Below are positions 53,387 to 62,578 of a stretch of DNA of 64,000 bases, piece by piece. Under the pieces are notes generated by a model that was not told the origin of the DNA, did no database searches, and worked only from the letters and a program-made list of their open reading frames with translations. Made by a program: the position numbers and the translations under genes. Position 1 is the first letter of the stretch; each line of letters starts with the position of its first letter. Source of the DNA: JABDMH01 sp965223025 (GTDB lineage: Bacteria > Bacteroidota > Bacteroidia > Chitinophagales > Saprospiraceae). Location: positions 1,302,001 to 1,366,000 of the forward strand of contig CBDCVP010000023.1 of assembly GCA_965223025.1 (NCBI GenBank), in the 5' to 3' direction.

Positions 53387-54043
53387 ATGACAACCGTTGG
53401 TAAAATTCTCGAAGATCTAGCACCCTTTGGCGCAAGACTCGTGGCGGTTTCGAAGACCAAGTCAGTCGCGGAAATCAAGGGCGTCTACGAAGCTGGACAT
53501 CGCATGTTTGGTGAAAATCGAGCTCAGGAAATGGTGGAAAAGCAATCCTTTTTGCCCAAGGATATTGAATGGCATATGATTGGTCACCTGCAGCGCAAGA
53601 AGGTCAAATCCATTGCACCGTTCGTGTCGATGATTCACTCGATCGATTCTGTAAAACTTCTCCAGGAAGTAGACAAACGGGCGCGAGAGCACGGTCGCAA
53701 AATTTCAGTACTGATCCAGGTGAAGATCGCGGAAGAAGAAAATAAGTATGGATTCCTACCTGCCCAAATGGATGACCTTTTTCAACAAATAGAGCAGCTG
53801 GATTTGGGCCATGCCAGGATCGTTGGTTTGATGGGCATGGCTAGCTTTGTCAGTGACCGAGAACAAATAAGCCGCGAGTTTCAGCTGCTCAAGAATGTAT
53901 TTGACGACTCGAAAAGAAAATGGTTTGCAGAAGATGACTCTTTCTGTGAACTATCTATGGGTATGTCCGGAGACTATATGCTGGCATTGGAAGCTGGATC
54001 CACCTTGGTGCGAATAGGGAGCCTCATCTTTGGGGCGCGCTGA
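53387..54043 (+). CDS. YggS-family pyridoxal phosphate homeostasis protein
   Basis: A 218-residue TIM-barrel PLP-binding protein (PLPBP/YggS). The PLP lysine is Lys23 in VAVSKTKS; other signatures are FGENRAQEM, WHMIGHLQRKKVK and LSMGMSGDYMLALEAGST near the C-terminus. These proteins buffer PLP and are not known to catalyse a reaction. Length is normal. The -7 box at 53372 supports the start. The upstream cysteine-synthase-family enzyme also uses PLP, though the genes have a 197-bp gap and separate promoters. Confidence 0.94.
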   Translation: MTTVGKILEDLAPFGARLVAVSKTKSVAEIKGVYEAGHRMFGENRAQEMVEKQSFLPKDIEWHMIGHLQRKKVKSIAPFVSMIHSIDSVKLLQEVDKRAREHGRKISVLIQVKIAEEENKYGFLPAQMDDLFQQIEQLDLGHARIVGLMGMASFVSDREQISREFQLLKNVFDDSKRKWFAEDDSFCELSMGMSGDYMLALEAGSTLVRIGSLIFGAR

Positions 54044-54097
54044 TGGTCAGCCCGGTGAAAATACGGCATCTGTAGTGGTGTATTTAGCAGCTCTCAC

Positions 54098-54988
54098 TTA
54101 AACCTCCAGATTCTTCACTGCCTTTTGACGTCTTTCCATCTGCAATATCTGGTAGGAGTTGTAGGAATTCTGGAAGACGATGTAGAAAATCGGTCCAAGT
54201 GCCACCGTGGGTTCGACAAAAGTGAGCGCCAACCATAAACCAAACATAGTGTTTTTTCGACCCAGAGCTAAACCACTAGCGATCTTCATAGGCTCTCTAG
54301 TCAGCAGTTCGCCCATCTTAAACTGTAGGAAGCAAACTACCCCAGTGATCAGGGCAATAGCCATGATTTTGGTGATGGCTTCATCAGACTCATGCAGAAT
54401 AAAGTGGGTAGCCTTCCCGCTACCGATCCACACATTGAGCAGGAATAGATAAAAAGATATCATCCGAAAATGAAGCAGCTTCTCGGTGAGAATCACACTT
54501 GTTCTCTGAGTCAATACACTCAATAGTAGAGGGACACCAATGACCATCATTACCGGAAGAAAAACATCGCCAACTGACACCTCCGATCCTACTCCCAGCA
54601 GCTGGGGCAGAATAAAGGGAATGGTCAGAGCCACCAGGGGATTGCTGAGCAACACTGAGGTCGTGACATAACCTATGTTGGACCGCAAAAACTGGGCAAG
54701 CACAGGAGCAGCGGCAGCCGTCGGACAAATGCCTATTACAAATCCGACAAGAGCCGAGGTGCGGTCGAATGGAAGCAATACTGCAAAAAACAGCAATGGC
54801 AGAGCGAGATTTAGCAACATGGTGAATAGATGGGACCATTGCAATATTTTCCATTCGAACTGTATGCTCAGAAAGGCAAAATAGAGCATCGCCATCAGAT
54901 TGTAGCGAATCAGAAATACCCATTCATGCCCGAAAGGAAGTAATATTCCCAGGAAGATCATACCGAATATGTAGATGGATTGCTTCAT
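54098..54988 (-). CDS. Bile acid:sodium symporter family protein
   Basis: A 296-residue inner-membrane transporter of the BASS type with nine to ten hydrophobic helices. A characteristic core is GICPTAAAAPVLAQFLRSN, with the helix-breaking SNPLVALTIPFILP segment after it; the terminal part is charged (MERRQKAVKNL). Substrate is not determined; relatives move organic acids or similar anions with sodium. It stands alone between two convergent or unrelated genes. Confidence 0.85.
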   Translation of the reverse strand: MKQSIYIFGMIFLGILLPFGHEWVFLIRYNLMAMLYFAFLSIQFEWKILQWSHLFTMLLNLALPLLFFAVLLPFDRTSALVGFVIGICPTAAAAPVLAQFLRSNIGYVTTSVLLSNPLVALTIPFILPQLLGVGSEVSVGDVFLPVMMVIGVPLLLSVLTQRTSVILTEKLLHFRMISFYLFLLNVWIGSGKATHFILHESDEAITKIMAIALITGVVCFLQFKMGELLTREPMKIASGLALGRKNTMFGLWLALTFVEPTVALGPIFYIVFQNSYNSYQILQMERRQKAVKNLEV

Positions 54989-55138
54989 CGATGCCGCTAA
55001 GGTATCGTTTTGATCGGATGCCCTTTGGTTTCCTCAGTTCGTAGTATTTTCAACAGCAACAGCCGGGTCGTCTGCCCTCAGTGCGATTGTAGGAGATCAA
55101 TGGTTAAGTCTTCAAGGCTTAGATTGGCCTTCCCATGA

Positions 55139-57265
55139 TTAGAGATAAGAAATTTGGTCAAGAGCAGCTCTGGCTCTTTCTACGGGTAGTTGACATACCT
55201 TGTTTTGACAAACATAGATCATGGTTTTCCCTTCTTGTGCCTTATCCTTCAAGAGTGGAAGGGTGCCCTCATCTGTCCCACCCATAAAGATCGCATTGGG
55301 AAGATAGGTGGATTGCATCGTTTGAAGTTCTTCTTCGACATCAGGACCGACGATCGCTATTTCGTAGGTGCTATGGAGCTTTTCCAGATATAGCCGGGCC
55401 CAATTGGAATAAAAACTGGTTTGTCCCGATTGCAGAATGGGGTCAATGAGGGCAAAGAGCAAGGCATCGCTAACCTCCTTGTAGTCTGCAAGATCAAAAT
55501 ATTGCGCTAGTACATGAAGGTTTCTGGCCATGGCACTATTTGAGCCGGGGGTCACATTGTCTCCCAATTCCTTTTTTCGTGCGATCAAGGGGGGATCTAA
55601 GTCGGATGTGTAATTAAAAAAACCGGAAGATTCATCGAAGAAATGAAGGAGTGCATAGTCAGCCAGATGTCTGGCATCGTAGAGCCAGTGTTCCTGCAGT
55701 GTAGTTTGATAGAGGTTGATGAAGGCCTCTATTAGAAATGCATAGTCGTCCAAGAAAGCATTGATTTTCACCTTGCCGTCCTTATAGTTTCGCAGCAGGC
55801 GATGGTCGTCCCGCATCATATACTCTTTAACAAATCGAGCGTTTTTCAGCGCTCGATCCAAATATCCCTTTTCACCAGTAGCACGGTAGGCATCCACCAG
55901 TCCAGTCATCATCAAGGCATTCCAAGAAGTGAGCACCTTGTCATCTGTACCGGGTCTGATGCGCTTGGATCGATGTTCAAATAGGATGGCATTGCCTCGC
56001 TCTATGACTGCATACAATGACTTTTCATCCAGGTCGTGTTTCTTCAGGAGCTTCTCGATCGGTTCTTTCTGTAAAAGAATGTTCTTATCCTCCCAATTGC
56101 CATGTGGTTTGATGGAGAAATAGTCTTTATAGACTGGCGCATCTCTTTCGCTCAATAAAGAGTCTATTTCTCGGGCATCCCAAACGTAGAATTTACCTTC
56201 AACACCTTCGCTGTCGGCATCAAGGGAAGAATAAAATCCACCTTCTCTATCGGTCATTTCACGATCCAGCCAGCCAATTGTTTGATCGATCACCCTACGA
56301 TACAGGTCTTTGCCTGTAACCTGGAAGGCCTTACTATAAAGACTGAGTAAGGGACCATTGTCATACATCATTTTTTCAAAGTGAGGTACCTTCCAATCGG
56401 CATCGGTACTGTACCTCGCAAATCCACCACCTAGCTGATCAAAGATGCCGCCTAGAGCCATGTTATCTAGCGTCACCTCCACCGCGACCAATGCATCGGG
56501 ATTGCCGGTCATCAGGTGATAGTCGAGCAAATAAAGATAATTGGTTGGCATAGGAAACTTTGGTGCACCTTGTCGTCCTCCTCGCTTCATATCAACCTTA
56601 GAGATCATACCTTGTGCCATCTGCTCAGCATGCTCTTTTGTCAGTACCTGAGGTGGACCCTTGATGATTTCATCCTGTTGTTGAATACCTGCGGTCAGCT
56701 TCGAAGCATATTCCAGGAGCTTCTCCTTTTCATGGATCCACATGTCACCAAACTGCTTCAAAACTTTCATCCATTGACCCTTTGGAAAGTAAGTGCCAGC
56801 CCATACCGGCCGTCCATCTGGCAGGGCAAAAGCATTGAGTGGCCAGCCGCAGCCTCGACCCCCGGATGCCATCTGGCAAGCAGTCATATACACGTCGTCG
56901 ATATCGGGCCGTTCTTCTCGGTCCACCTTGATACAGATAAATCTCTCATTCATCACCGCCGCCACTGAATCATCTTCAAACGACTCGTGCTCCATTACAT
57001 GACACCAATGGCAGGCCGCATAGCCGACACTAATGATCATCATCTTACTCTCTTCCTTGGCTTTGGCTAGTGCTTCTTCTCCCCAGGGATACCAATCTAC
57101 GGGATTGTGTGCGTGCTGGAGTAAGTAAGGACTGTTCTCATGGATAAGATGGTTGGTAGGCTGATGATCTGCAGTGGGTTGGCTAGACATGCGACAGTTA
57201 AACATTAAAAGTATGAGCGAAAGAAGGCACAAGAGATGGAGCTTGATCGGTGGTGCAATCGTCAT
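55139..57265 (-). CDS. DUF255 thioredoxin-like/glycosidase-fold protein (YyaL-like)
   Basis: A 708-residue exported lipoprotein (Cys24 after LLSLILLMFN). Residues 35-190 are the DUF255 thioredoxin-like domain, with the motif ACHWCHVM (Cys85, Cys88) and DREERPDIDDVYM. The rest (about 210-640) is an alpha/alpha-barrel resembling the N-acyl-glucosamine epimerase fold (for example LGGGFARYSTDADWKVPHFEKMMYD). Homologues occur from bacteria to human SPATA20. The biochemical role is unsettled. Its own promoter is suggested by a minus-strand TATCTTTG box at 57317-57324. Confidence 0.92.
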   Translation of the reverse strand: MTIAPPIKLHLLCLLSLILLMFNCRMSSQPTADHQPTNHLIHENSPYLLQHAHNPVDWYPWGEEALAKAKEESKMMIISVGYAACHWCHVMEHESFEDDSVAAVMNERFICIKVDREERPDIDDVYMTACQMASGGRGCGWPLNAFALPDGRPVWAGTYFPKGQWMKVLKQFGDMWIHEKEKLLEYASKLTAGIQQQDEIIKGPPQVLTKEHAEQMAQGMISKVDMKRGGRQGAPKFPMPTNYLYLLDYHLMTGNPDALVAVEVTLDNMALGGIFDQLGGGFARYSTDADWKVPHFEKMMYDNGPLLSLYSKAFQVTGKDLYRRVIDQTIGWLDREMTDREGGFYSSLDADSEGVEGKFYVWDAREIDSLLSERDAPVYKDYFSIKPHGNWEDKNILLQKEPIEKLLKKHDLDEKSLYAVIERGNAILFEHRSKRIRPGTDDKVLTSWNALMMTGLVDAYRATGEKGYLDRALKNARFVKEYMMRDDHRLLRNYKDGKVKINAFLDDYAFLIEAFINLYQTTLQEHWLYDARHLADYALLHFFDESSGFFNYTSDLDPPLIARKKELGDNVTPGSNSAMARNLHVLAQYFDLADYKEVSDALLFALIDPILQSGQTSFYSNWARLYLEKLHSTYEIAIVGPDVEEELQTMQSTYLPNAIFMGGTDEGTLPLLKDKAQEGKTMIYVCQNKVCQLPVERARAALDQISYL

Positions 57266-57316
57266 ATGACATCAACGTTTGAAATTGTCGGATGGTTTGA
57301 ACAATTGATTGTGGTT

Positions 57317-57324
57317 CAAAGATA
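57317..57324 (-). promoter_or_regulatory. Promoter -7 box TATCTTTG (minus strand)
   Basis: The plus strand reads CAAAGATA, which is TATCTTTG on the minus strand, an exact TAnnTTTG match 51 bp upstream of the DUF255 gene start. Confidence 0.45.
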
Positions 57325-57529
57325 TCATCTTTTTATTCGGTTCAGTGGCGATTATCTGGGACGTCCATGCGAGTCCGTCACAACTACTCGACCCAGACCC
57401 TGATTGGGACATACCACAATTTGACAACGTTGTTCTGGAGCAAATCACATCTGAATTCGATCGCTTATATACGTTGATCTATTTCACTTAGAGGTACATC
57501 CCTCCTTCGATTTCTTTCAGTAATTGCGC

Positions 57530-57537
57530 TATCTTTG
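57530..57537 (+). promoter_or_regulatory. Promoter -7 box TATCTTTG
   Basis: Exact TAnnTTTG match 18 bp upstream of the ATG at 57556. It argues against the in-frame TTG at 57535, which lies inside the box. Confidence 0.5.
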
Positions 57538-57555
57538 GCAGCTAACACTTGCAAA

Positions 57556-58491
57556 ATGAGTAAATACATACCCATCATCGTCTGCTGTGTACTAAATTTT
57601 GCAGGCTCATCACCGAGTTATAGTCAGTGTCAACCCAGCAGTGGAGATTTTGAAGAGTGGATGGACTTGACAGACAGCATTGAGTTTGAGTTAGCCATTG
57701 CCTTGAAACATGAGGCGATCTTTCCTACCGGATGGTTTCCTTTGTTTCAATTGGTAGCCATCGCTTCATCAGATTTTATTGTGGACTACTTTGAGGAGGA
57801 TTCGCTTGATCTTGACATTTTTAGTGGAATTCAGCAATACAGTCCTGGTGCAGATGGAAGTGATTATGCCTTGAGAATATCTGGGGACTCCCTTTTACTG
57901 GAGTCAAATTTGCTGCAAGTATTTAGCTGTAGCGGACGACCAGAGCGACTGACGGGACAGTACAAGTTTGTGGGTGAAGGTGCCGACAGCCTTGCAGTGG
58001 TGGCTCTGTTGCATAAATCAGATGTAAAAGACGAGGCGATGGCCATGGGTGTAGCAAGATTTAGCACCATGGGTGGGCCATCTGAGTACATGGAGTTTTC
58101 AGTAGACATTGATTACAGCGATGTTGATTTGGCAGATAGTGCCACCATCCTGATTCATAGCCTAAAAGATCCCAATCATCCAAATGATACATCGTACTAT
58201 GTCTTAGATGAATTGGCGCTGGAAGGAGGCATGGTACCCACCAGAGATTATTCCTACAACCGCGATGATCTCTTCTTTCCCAATCCTGCACAGTGGACTA
58301 TTTCACTTAGCGACAAGATGGAATCTGTACAACATGTTGAATTCTTTGATCTCAGGGGTGTAGCCGCCCTTGCGACAGAGCTGGGCTTTGAGAGGTCGAT
58401 CGATATCTCAACCTTGCCGACCGGTATGTATCTCGCGAGAGTCCATACCACACACGAAGTGCTGGTACAGAAGTTGATCATAAGCAGGTAG
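57556..58491 (+). CDS. Secreted protein with type IX secretion (T9SS) sorting domain
   Basis: A 311-residue secreted protein. Signal peptide: MSKYIPIIVCCVLNFAGSSP. The middle (about 30-235) is a beta-rich acidic domain of unknown type (GADGSDYALRISGDSLLLES). The last 75 residues form a type A sorting domain: FFPNPAQWTISLS, VQHVEFFDLRGV and LPTGMYLARVHT, ending VQKLIISR. That tail sends cargo through the type IX secretion system to the surface, which is unique to Bacteroidota relatives. Target unknown. Confidence 0.88.
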   Translation: MSKYIPIIVCCVLNFAGSSPSYSQCQPSSGDFEEWMDLTDSIEFELAIALKHEAIFPTGWFPLFQLVAIASSDFIVDYFEEDSLDLDIFSGIQQYSPGADGSDYALRISGDSLLLESNLLQVFSCSGRPERLTGQYKFVGEGADSLAVVALLHKSDVKDEAMAMGVARFSTMGGPSEYMEFSVDIDYSDVDLADSATILIHSLKDPNHPNDTSYYVLDELALEGGMVPTRDYSYNRDDLFFPNPAQWTISLSDKMESVQHVEFFDLRGVAALATELGFERSIDISTLPTGMYLARVHTTHEVLVQKLIISR

Positions 58492-58505
58492 AAACATGGA
58501 CTTAA

Positions 58506-59021
58506 ATGAATAGATCAAGAATTATACGGTATGCATTGATCTTGGGCTTAGCATTAGTGGCCTGGGCAATGATTAATCTTCAGATCGGGAGTAGGTCTAT
58601 GTTTGCCATTGCGATGACGATCATTTTTTTTGGCATACATGGCGGTATTGTCCTCGGATTCCTGAGCTCGGAACAGGAAAAAAGTTTGCTGAAGAGCTTC
58701 CAAAAACTGTTGCTCGTTGGTGCTTTGGGGGTGGGCCTCTTCAGCATGTCCCACTACGTCCATGCGAAGTTATTTGATACGAATTATTCATCATCTGAAT
58801 TGAAACGAGCACAGGAGGGATGGAAGAAGATGACTTACACAACCAATATGACGGTTGCTCAAGTGGAACAAACATCGACATTCAGGTATCCAGCCAGGTG
58901 GTCTATGGTCTTGCTGATTTTTCATATGGTGATCTTCCTGGCTATCTCACTTGCTATACTGGTGCTGCGCTTCTTGTTGCGATCTGAGTCGATGGCTGGG
59001 GCGTGGCCTCAACTTGATTAA
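58506..59021 (+). CDS. Four-helix membrane protein, DUF4199-like
   Basis: A 171-residue inner-membrane protein with about four helices. Two come early (IIRYALILGLALVAWAM, MFAIAMTIIFFGIHGGIVLG), one is in the middle and one is terminal (MVLLIFHMVIFLAISLAILVL), with a soluble loop of about 40 residues holding a Trp/Lys-rich helix. This layout matches DUF4199 proteins in Bacteroidota, but I cannot confirm the family by eye. It follows the T9SS cargo gene by 14 bp on the same strand, so the two may be co-transcribed. Confidence 0.6.
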   Translation: MNRSRIIRYALILGLALVAWAMINLQIGSRSMFAIAMTIIFFGIHGGIVLGFLSSEQEKSLLKSFQKLLLVGALGVGLFSMSHYVHAKLFDTNYSSSELKRAQEGWKKMTYTTNMTVAQVEQTSTFRYPARWSMVLLIFHMVIFLAISLAILVLRFLLRSESMAGAWPQLD

Positions 59022-59060
59022 TGCTGCTCCATACGGAAGAGCTTTTGGACAACTAGGGTG

Positions 59061-60686
59061 CTAGAACCCTGGAGGTTTATGATTGTTGAAGTCTGTGGCT
59101 TCCTGAAAGGCTTTTGCCACCGCCAAAATTTTGGCTTCCTCAAAGTAGTTACTCAATAGGCATATGCTTGAGGCAGGTTTTCCGTCTTCGAAGGAGGTAG
59201 GTAGGACGACGACCGGATGACCGCTTAGATTTGTTGCCAGCAGCTGTTGACCAGCAAAAGTGGGAGTGAGTACAGCATCATAGTCTTGTAGTAAACTATG
59301 CATCTGCTCGATGAGTAAGGTCCGGATGCGGTTGGCCTGCAGGTATTCTACAGCGGTGATAAATCTTGCAGATCTCAACACGTTTGGCCAGGCTTGCCTG
59401 ATCTGCCTGACCATCAGGTCGTCTTGATTAGATCTGGTGAGTTTATCAAAAGCAGCCGCTGCCTCTGAATTCAATACAAATCCCAGATGCTCTATGGGAA
59501 GATCGATATCAAAGGTTATCGGGTGGAGGTTTATGCCCAGTTTTTCGATGATTTTCAAGGTCTCCCGATCTTGTGTTTGGTAGCTACTTTCGGTGATAAG
59601 ATCTTCGAAGTAAGCCACTTTCAAGCCCTTGACGTCACCGTCGAAATTGAAGGCAGCCTTGATGGTCGTTTTATCCTTTGGATCAATCCCTCGAATGGCA
59701 TCGAAGACGATGGCACAATCGATCGCTGATCTGCAAATGGGCCCCACCTTGTCCATGCTCCAGCTTAGTGTCATGGCACCACTCCTGGAAACTCGACCAA
59801 AAGTAGGGCGCAATCCTGTCACTCCACATCTGTCGGAAGGTGAAACGATCGATCCCCAGGTCTCACTACCCAGTGCGAAGGGCACCAAACCAGCAGCAGT
59901 TGCACTGGCAGAACCTGCCGATGATCCACTGCTACCCTGGTGCAGATCCCATGGATTGAGGGTCTTACCATCGTACCATACATCCCCCCAGGCCAGAGCT
60001 CCCAGGGAGAGCTTTGCCACGAGAATAGCACCAGCTTCTTCTAATTTTTTGACGACTGTTGCTTTCTCGTCCAACCTTTGGTCCTTATACGGCATTGCTC
60101 CCCATGTAGTGGGATAGTTTGGCACGGCAAAAAGATCCTTGGCCCCATAGGGAATGCCATGCAGGGGACCTCGATAATTCCCGGATGCGATTTCTTCGTC
60201 AGCCCGACGTGCTTGTTTAAGTGCGAGTTGTTCTGTGATGGTGATGACACACTGAAGGGTCTCACCATGCGCCTTCAGCCTTCTGATGAAAAACTTCGTC
60301 AGGTACTCAGCAGTGACTCTCTGGTGTTTGATGAGAGATGCCAGCTGACCGATGCTGTAGAACGCTAATTGATGGTCATTTTCGGGTTTAGCAACGGTAT
60401 CTGATATCTCCCAATCGATGATAAACTGATCGACCTGTGGAGTAAAGCCGGGAGGAAGGGGATCGAAGTAGAGTGCTGGAGGTAAGCCATTTGGCAGGTC
60501 AATCGCTCGGATGGCTGTGTAATCGTTTGTGAGGGCTTGCAGATTGGACCTCAAAGAGTCCATTTCCTGGGCATCAAATGTAAGCCCGATAACCTTGGGC
60601 ATCTGAAGTGTGCTATCCTGACCACCGGCAGTCGAAATGTCTAGCAATGATAAAATGAGGAGTATGGGCTTCCAAAGATTAGTCAT
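59061..60686 (-). CDS. Amidase-signature family amidohydrolase, exported
   Basis: A 541-residue amidase. The catalytic triad is Lys183 (GIPYGAKDLF), the cis-Ser within GSSGSSAGSA (about 255-256) and nucleophile Ser279 in ETWGSIVSP. The N-terminus has a hydrophobic segment (PILLILSLLDISTAGG) like a signal peptide. An N-terminal extension of about 110 residues is longer than in GatA-type amidases. It is not the tRNA amidotransferase subunit: there is no gatC or gatB nearby and the protein is exported. Substrate unknown. Confidence 0.92.
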   Translation of the reverse strand: MTNLWKPILLILSLLDISTAGGQDSTLQMPKVIGLTFDAQEMDSLRSNLQALTNDYTAIRAIDLPNGLPPALYFDPLPPGFTPQVDQFIIDWEISDTVAKPENDHQLAFYSIGQLASLIKHQRVTAEYLTKFFIRRLKAHGETLQCVITITEQLALKQARRADEEIASGNYRGPLHGIPYGAKDLFAVPNYPTTWGAMPYKDQRLDEKATVVKKLEEAGAILVAKLSLGALAWGDVWYDGKTLNPWDLHQGSSGSSAGSASATAAGLVPFALGSETWGSIVSPSDRCGVTGLRPTFGRVSRSGAMTLSWSMDKVGPICRSAIDCAIVFDAIRGIDPKDKTTIKAAFNFDGDVKGLKVAYFEDLITESSYQTQDRETLKIIEKLGINLHPITFDIDLPIEHLGFVLNSEAAAAFDKLTRSNQDDLMVRQIRQAWPNVLRSARFITAVEYLQANRIRTLLIEQMHSLLQDYDAVLTPTFAGQQLLATNLSGHPVVVLPTSFEDGKPASSICLLSNYFEEAKILAVAKAFQEATDFNNHKPPGF

Positions 60687-60761
60687 CTAGCCAATATCGT
60701 AAAAATCGCCCTTTAGAGATTTGTCAAAATGAGAATCGACGCCATCCATACTATGGAAAGG

Positions 60762-60794
60762 CAAGCAGCTCAAATCAGTGATTCGAGCTGCTTG
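60762..60794. terminator. Hairpin between pckA and the amidase gene
   Basis: A perfect 10-bp stem, CAAGCAGCTC (60762-60771) with GAGCTGCTTG (60785-60794). The loop contains AATCA-g-TGATT, which can extend the fold. It lies 62 bp downstream of the pckA stop codon and 76 bp upstream of the amidase start, both on the minus strand. No T-run of four or more follows, so it may be a rho-assisted terminator or a processing signal. Confidence 0.45.
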
Positions 60795-60855
60795 TAAGTT
60801 ACATATCCTTGTGCTATGCCGGTTATGCACTAGCTGTCTTCCCGGGCATCATTGC

Positions 60856-62439
60856 CTACGCCTTTCTTGGTCCAGCCTCAATGATCTCCTTATTGACACC
60901 GTCTTTGAACTGCCTAAAATTGTTTTCAAACAAATCTACCAACTTGGCCATGGTTTTTTCATAGCCATCCTTGTCTTCCCACGTTTGCTTAGGATCAAGC
61001 ACTTCGGCAGGCACTCCTGGACATTGCGTGGGTATACGCAGACCAAAATGTGGTTCGATGACCGTCTCGACATTTTCAAAAGCACCTTGGTGGATGGCAT
61101 CAATGATGGCGCGAGTGTACTTTAGTTTGATCCGGCTACCCGTGCCGTAGCTGCCACCGGTCCAACCCGTGTTTACGAGGTATGCCTTCGCTGAATGTGC
61201 TTTGATCTTCTCAGCCAGTAGCTCCGCATAGCGATTAGGGTGCCACATCATAAACGCAGCACCAAAGCAGGCAGAAAATGTGGCTTGTGGTTCTTTGACG
61301 CCCATTTCTGTTCCTGCCACTTTGGCGGTATAGCCGGAGATAAAGTGATAACTGGCTTGCTCGGGTGTTAAGATGCTCACCGGTGGTAAGACTCCAAAGG
61401 CATCTGCGGTTAGGAAAATCACATTATTAGCATGCCCCGCCAAGCATGGTTTCTGGATGTTGTCGATGTAGTCTATGGGATAGGAAGCCCTCGTGTTCTG
61501 AGTAATGCTGGTGTCAGAATAGTCGACTTCTCTCGTGATTTTATCATATACCACATTTTCCAACACAGTGCCAAAGCGGATGGCGTTGTAAATGTCAGGT
61601 TCTTTTTCTGCGCTTAGATCAATGGCCTTAGCGTAGCAGCCGCCCTCGATGTTAAATACTCCATTGTCGGTCCAGCAATGCTCATCATCGCCAATCAACC
61701 GCCTCTTTGGATCTGCGCTCAATGTGGTCTTTCCGGTGCCCGAAAGTCCAAATAAAATGGAAACATCCTCACCTTCACCTACGTTGGCTGAGCAGTGCAT
61801 GGGAAGCACATCCTGCAAAGGCATGAGATAGTTCATCACGGAAAAGATGCCTTTTTTCATTTCTCCGGCATATTCGGTTCCGAGAATGACAAATTCCTTG
61901 CGCTCCAGGTGCAAGTCAACACTGGTGGTCGAGGTCATATGTGATGTATACCGATTGGCTGGAAACACACCTCCGTTAAAGACCACATAGTCGGGTTCCC
62001 CAAACGATGCCAGTTCTTCCTTAGTAGGCATGATTAACATGTTTTGCATGAAGAGTGCATGATACGCCCTGGTGCATATGATGCGTACCTTCAGACGATA
62101 CTGAGGATCCCAACCTGCGAATGCATCGACGACAAACACACGCTCAATGCTGTTTAGAAAGTCTATCGCACGCTCACGGTTAATCATGAAGGTGTGTTCA
62201 TCAAGTTCAATATTGATTTCACCCCAATCTATGTTGCTTTGTGACGCTTCAGTTTTGACGATCCTTTTGTCTTTAGGGCTCCGGCCGGTCTTCGTGCCTG
62301 AGTAGACAAGCAAGGCACCCTTGTCAGAAATAGCGGTACCTTTCTCTCGTCGAAGGGCAATCTCGTACAACTCGGGCACGCTAAGATTGCGGTGAATATT
62401 CTTGGTATTGATTTCGTACTGGGCAAGATTAAAACTCAT
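60856..62439 (-). CDS. pckA: Phosphoenolpyruvate carboxykinase (ATP)
   Basis: The entry step of gluconeogenesis, converting oxaloacetate and ATP to phosphoenolpyruvate and CO2. The 527-residue product has the kinase-1a motif GLSGTGKTT (231-239, Lys237), the PCK signature LIGDDEHCWTDNGVFNIEGG and the RTGRSPKDKR-like opening. A single-gene unit followed by a stem-loop, with a CRP/FNR-like palindrome about 70 bp upstream of the start. The ATP-dependent form is the usual one in Bacteroidota. Confidence 0.98.
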   Translation of the reverse strand: MSFNLAQYEINTKNIHRNLSVPELYEIALRREKGTAISDKGALLVYSGTKTGRSPKDKRIVKTEASQSNIDWGEINIELDEHTFMINRERAIDFLNSIERVFVVDAFAGWDPQYRLKVRIICTRAYHALFMQNMLIMPTKEELASFGEPDYVVFNGGVFPANRYTSHMTSTTSVDLHLERKEFVILGTEYAGEMKKGIFSVMNYLMPLQDVLPMHCSANVGEGEDVSILFGLSGTGKTTLSADPKRRLIGDDEHCWTDNGVFNIEGGCYAKAIDLSAEKEPDIYNAIRFGTVLENVVYDKITREVDYSDTSITQNTRASYPIDYIDNIQKPCLAGHANNVIFLTADAFGVLPPVSILTPEQASYHFISGYTAKVAGTEMGVKEPQATFSACFGAAFMMWHPNRYAELLAEKIKAHSAKAYLVNTGWTGGSYGTGSRIKLKYTRAIIDAIHQGAFENVETVIEPHFGLRIPTQCPGVPAEVLDPKQTWEDKDGYEKTMAKLVDLFENNFRQFKDGVNKEIIEAGPRKA

Positions 62440-62505
62440 AATGAATTGATTGTTTAATTGAGTGGCAACATATTAAAAACAAACTTCTATCACAACGAAT
62501 GCAAG

Positions 62506-62519
62506 GTGATTCAAATCAC
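62506..62519. promoter_or_regulatory. CRP/FNR-type palindrome upstream of pckA
   Basis: GTGATT-CA-AATCAC, 6-bp perfect arms around a 2-base centre, matches the CRP/FNR superfamily pattern GTGA-N6-TCAC. It is centred about 73 bp upstream of the pckA ATG, in the 139-bp gap between pntB and pckA. Activation by carbon or redox status is plausible; the factor is not known. Confidence 0.5.
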
Positions 62520-62578
62520 TTCATTTGGTGATCTTCTGCACGGTGGCTTGACGAGTATTCGCAGATCCGATTTTGGTA

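Noticed and set aside
57309..57491. A 60-codon plus-strand frame between the DUF255 gene and the T9SS protein
   Set aside because: It has only a TTG start and overlaps the minus-strand -7 box; the opening merely looks like a signal peptide by chance.
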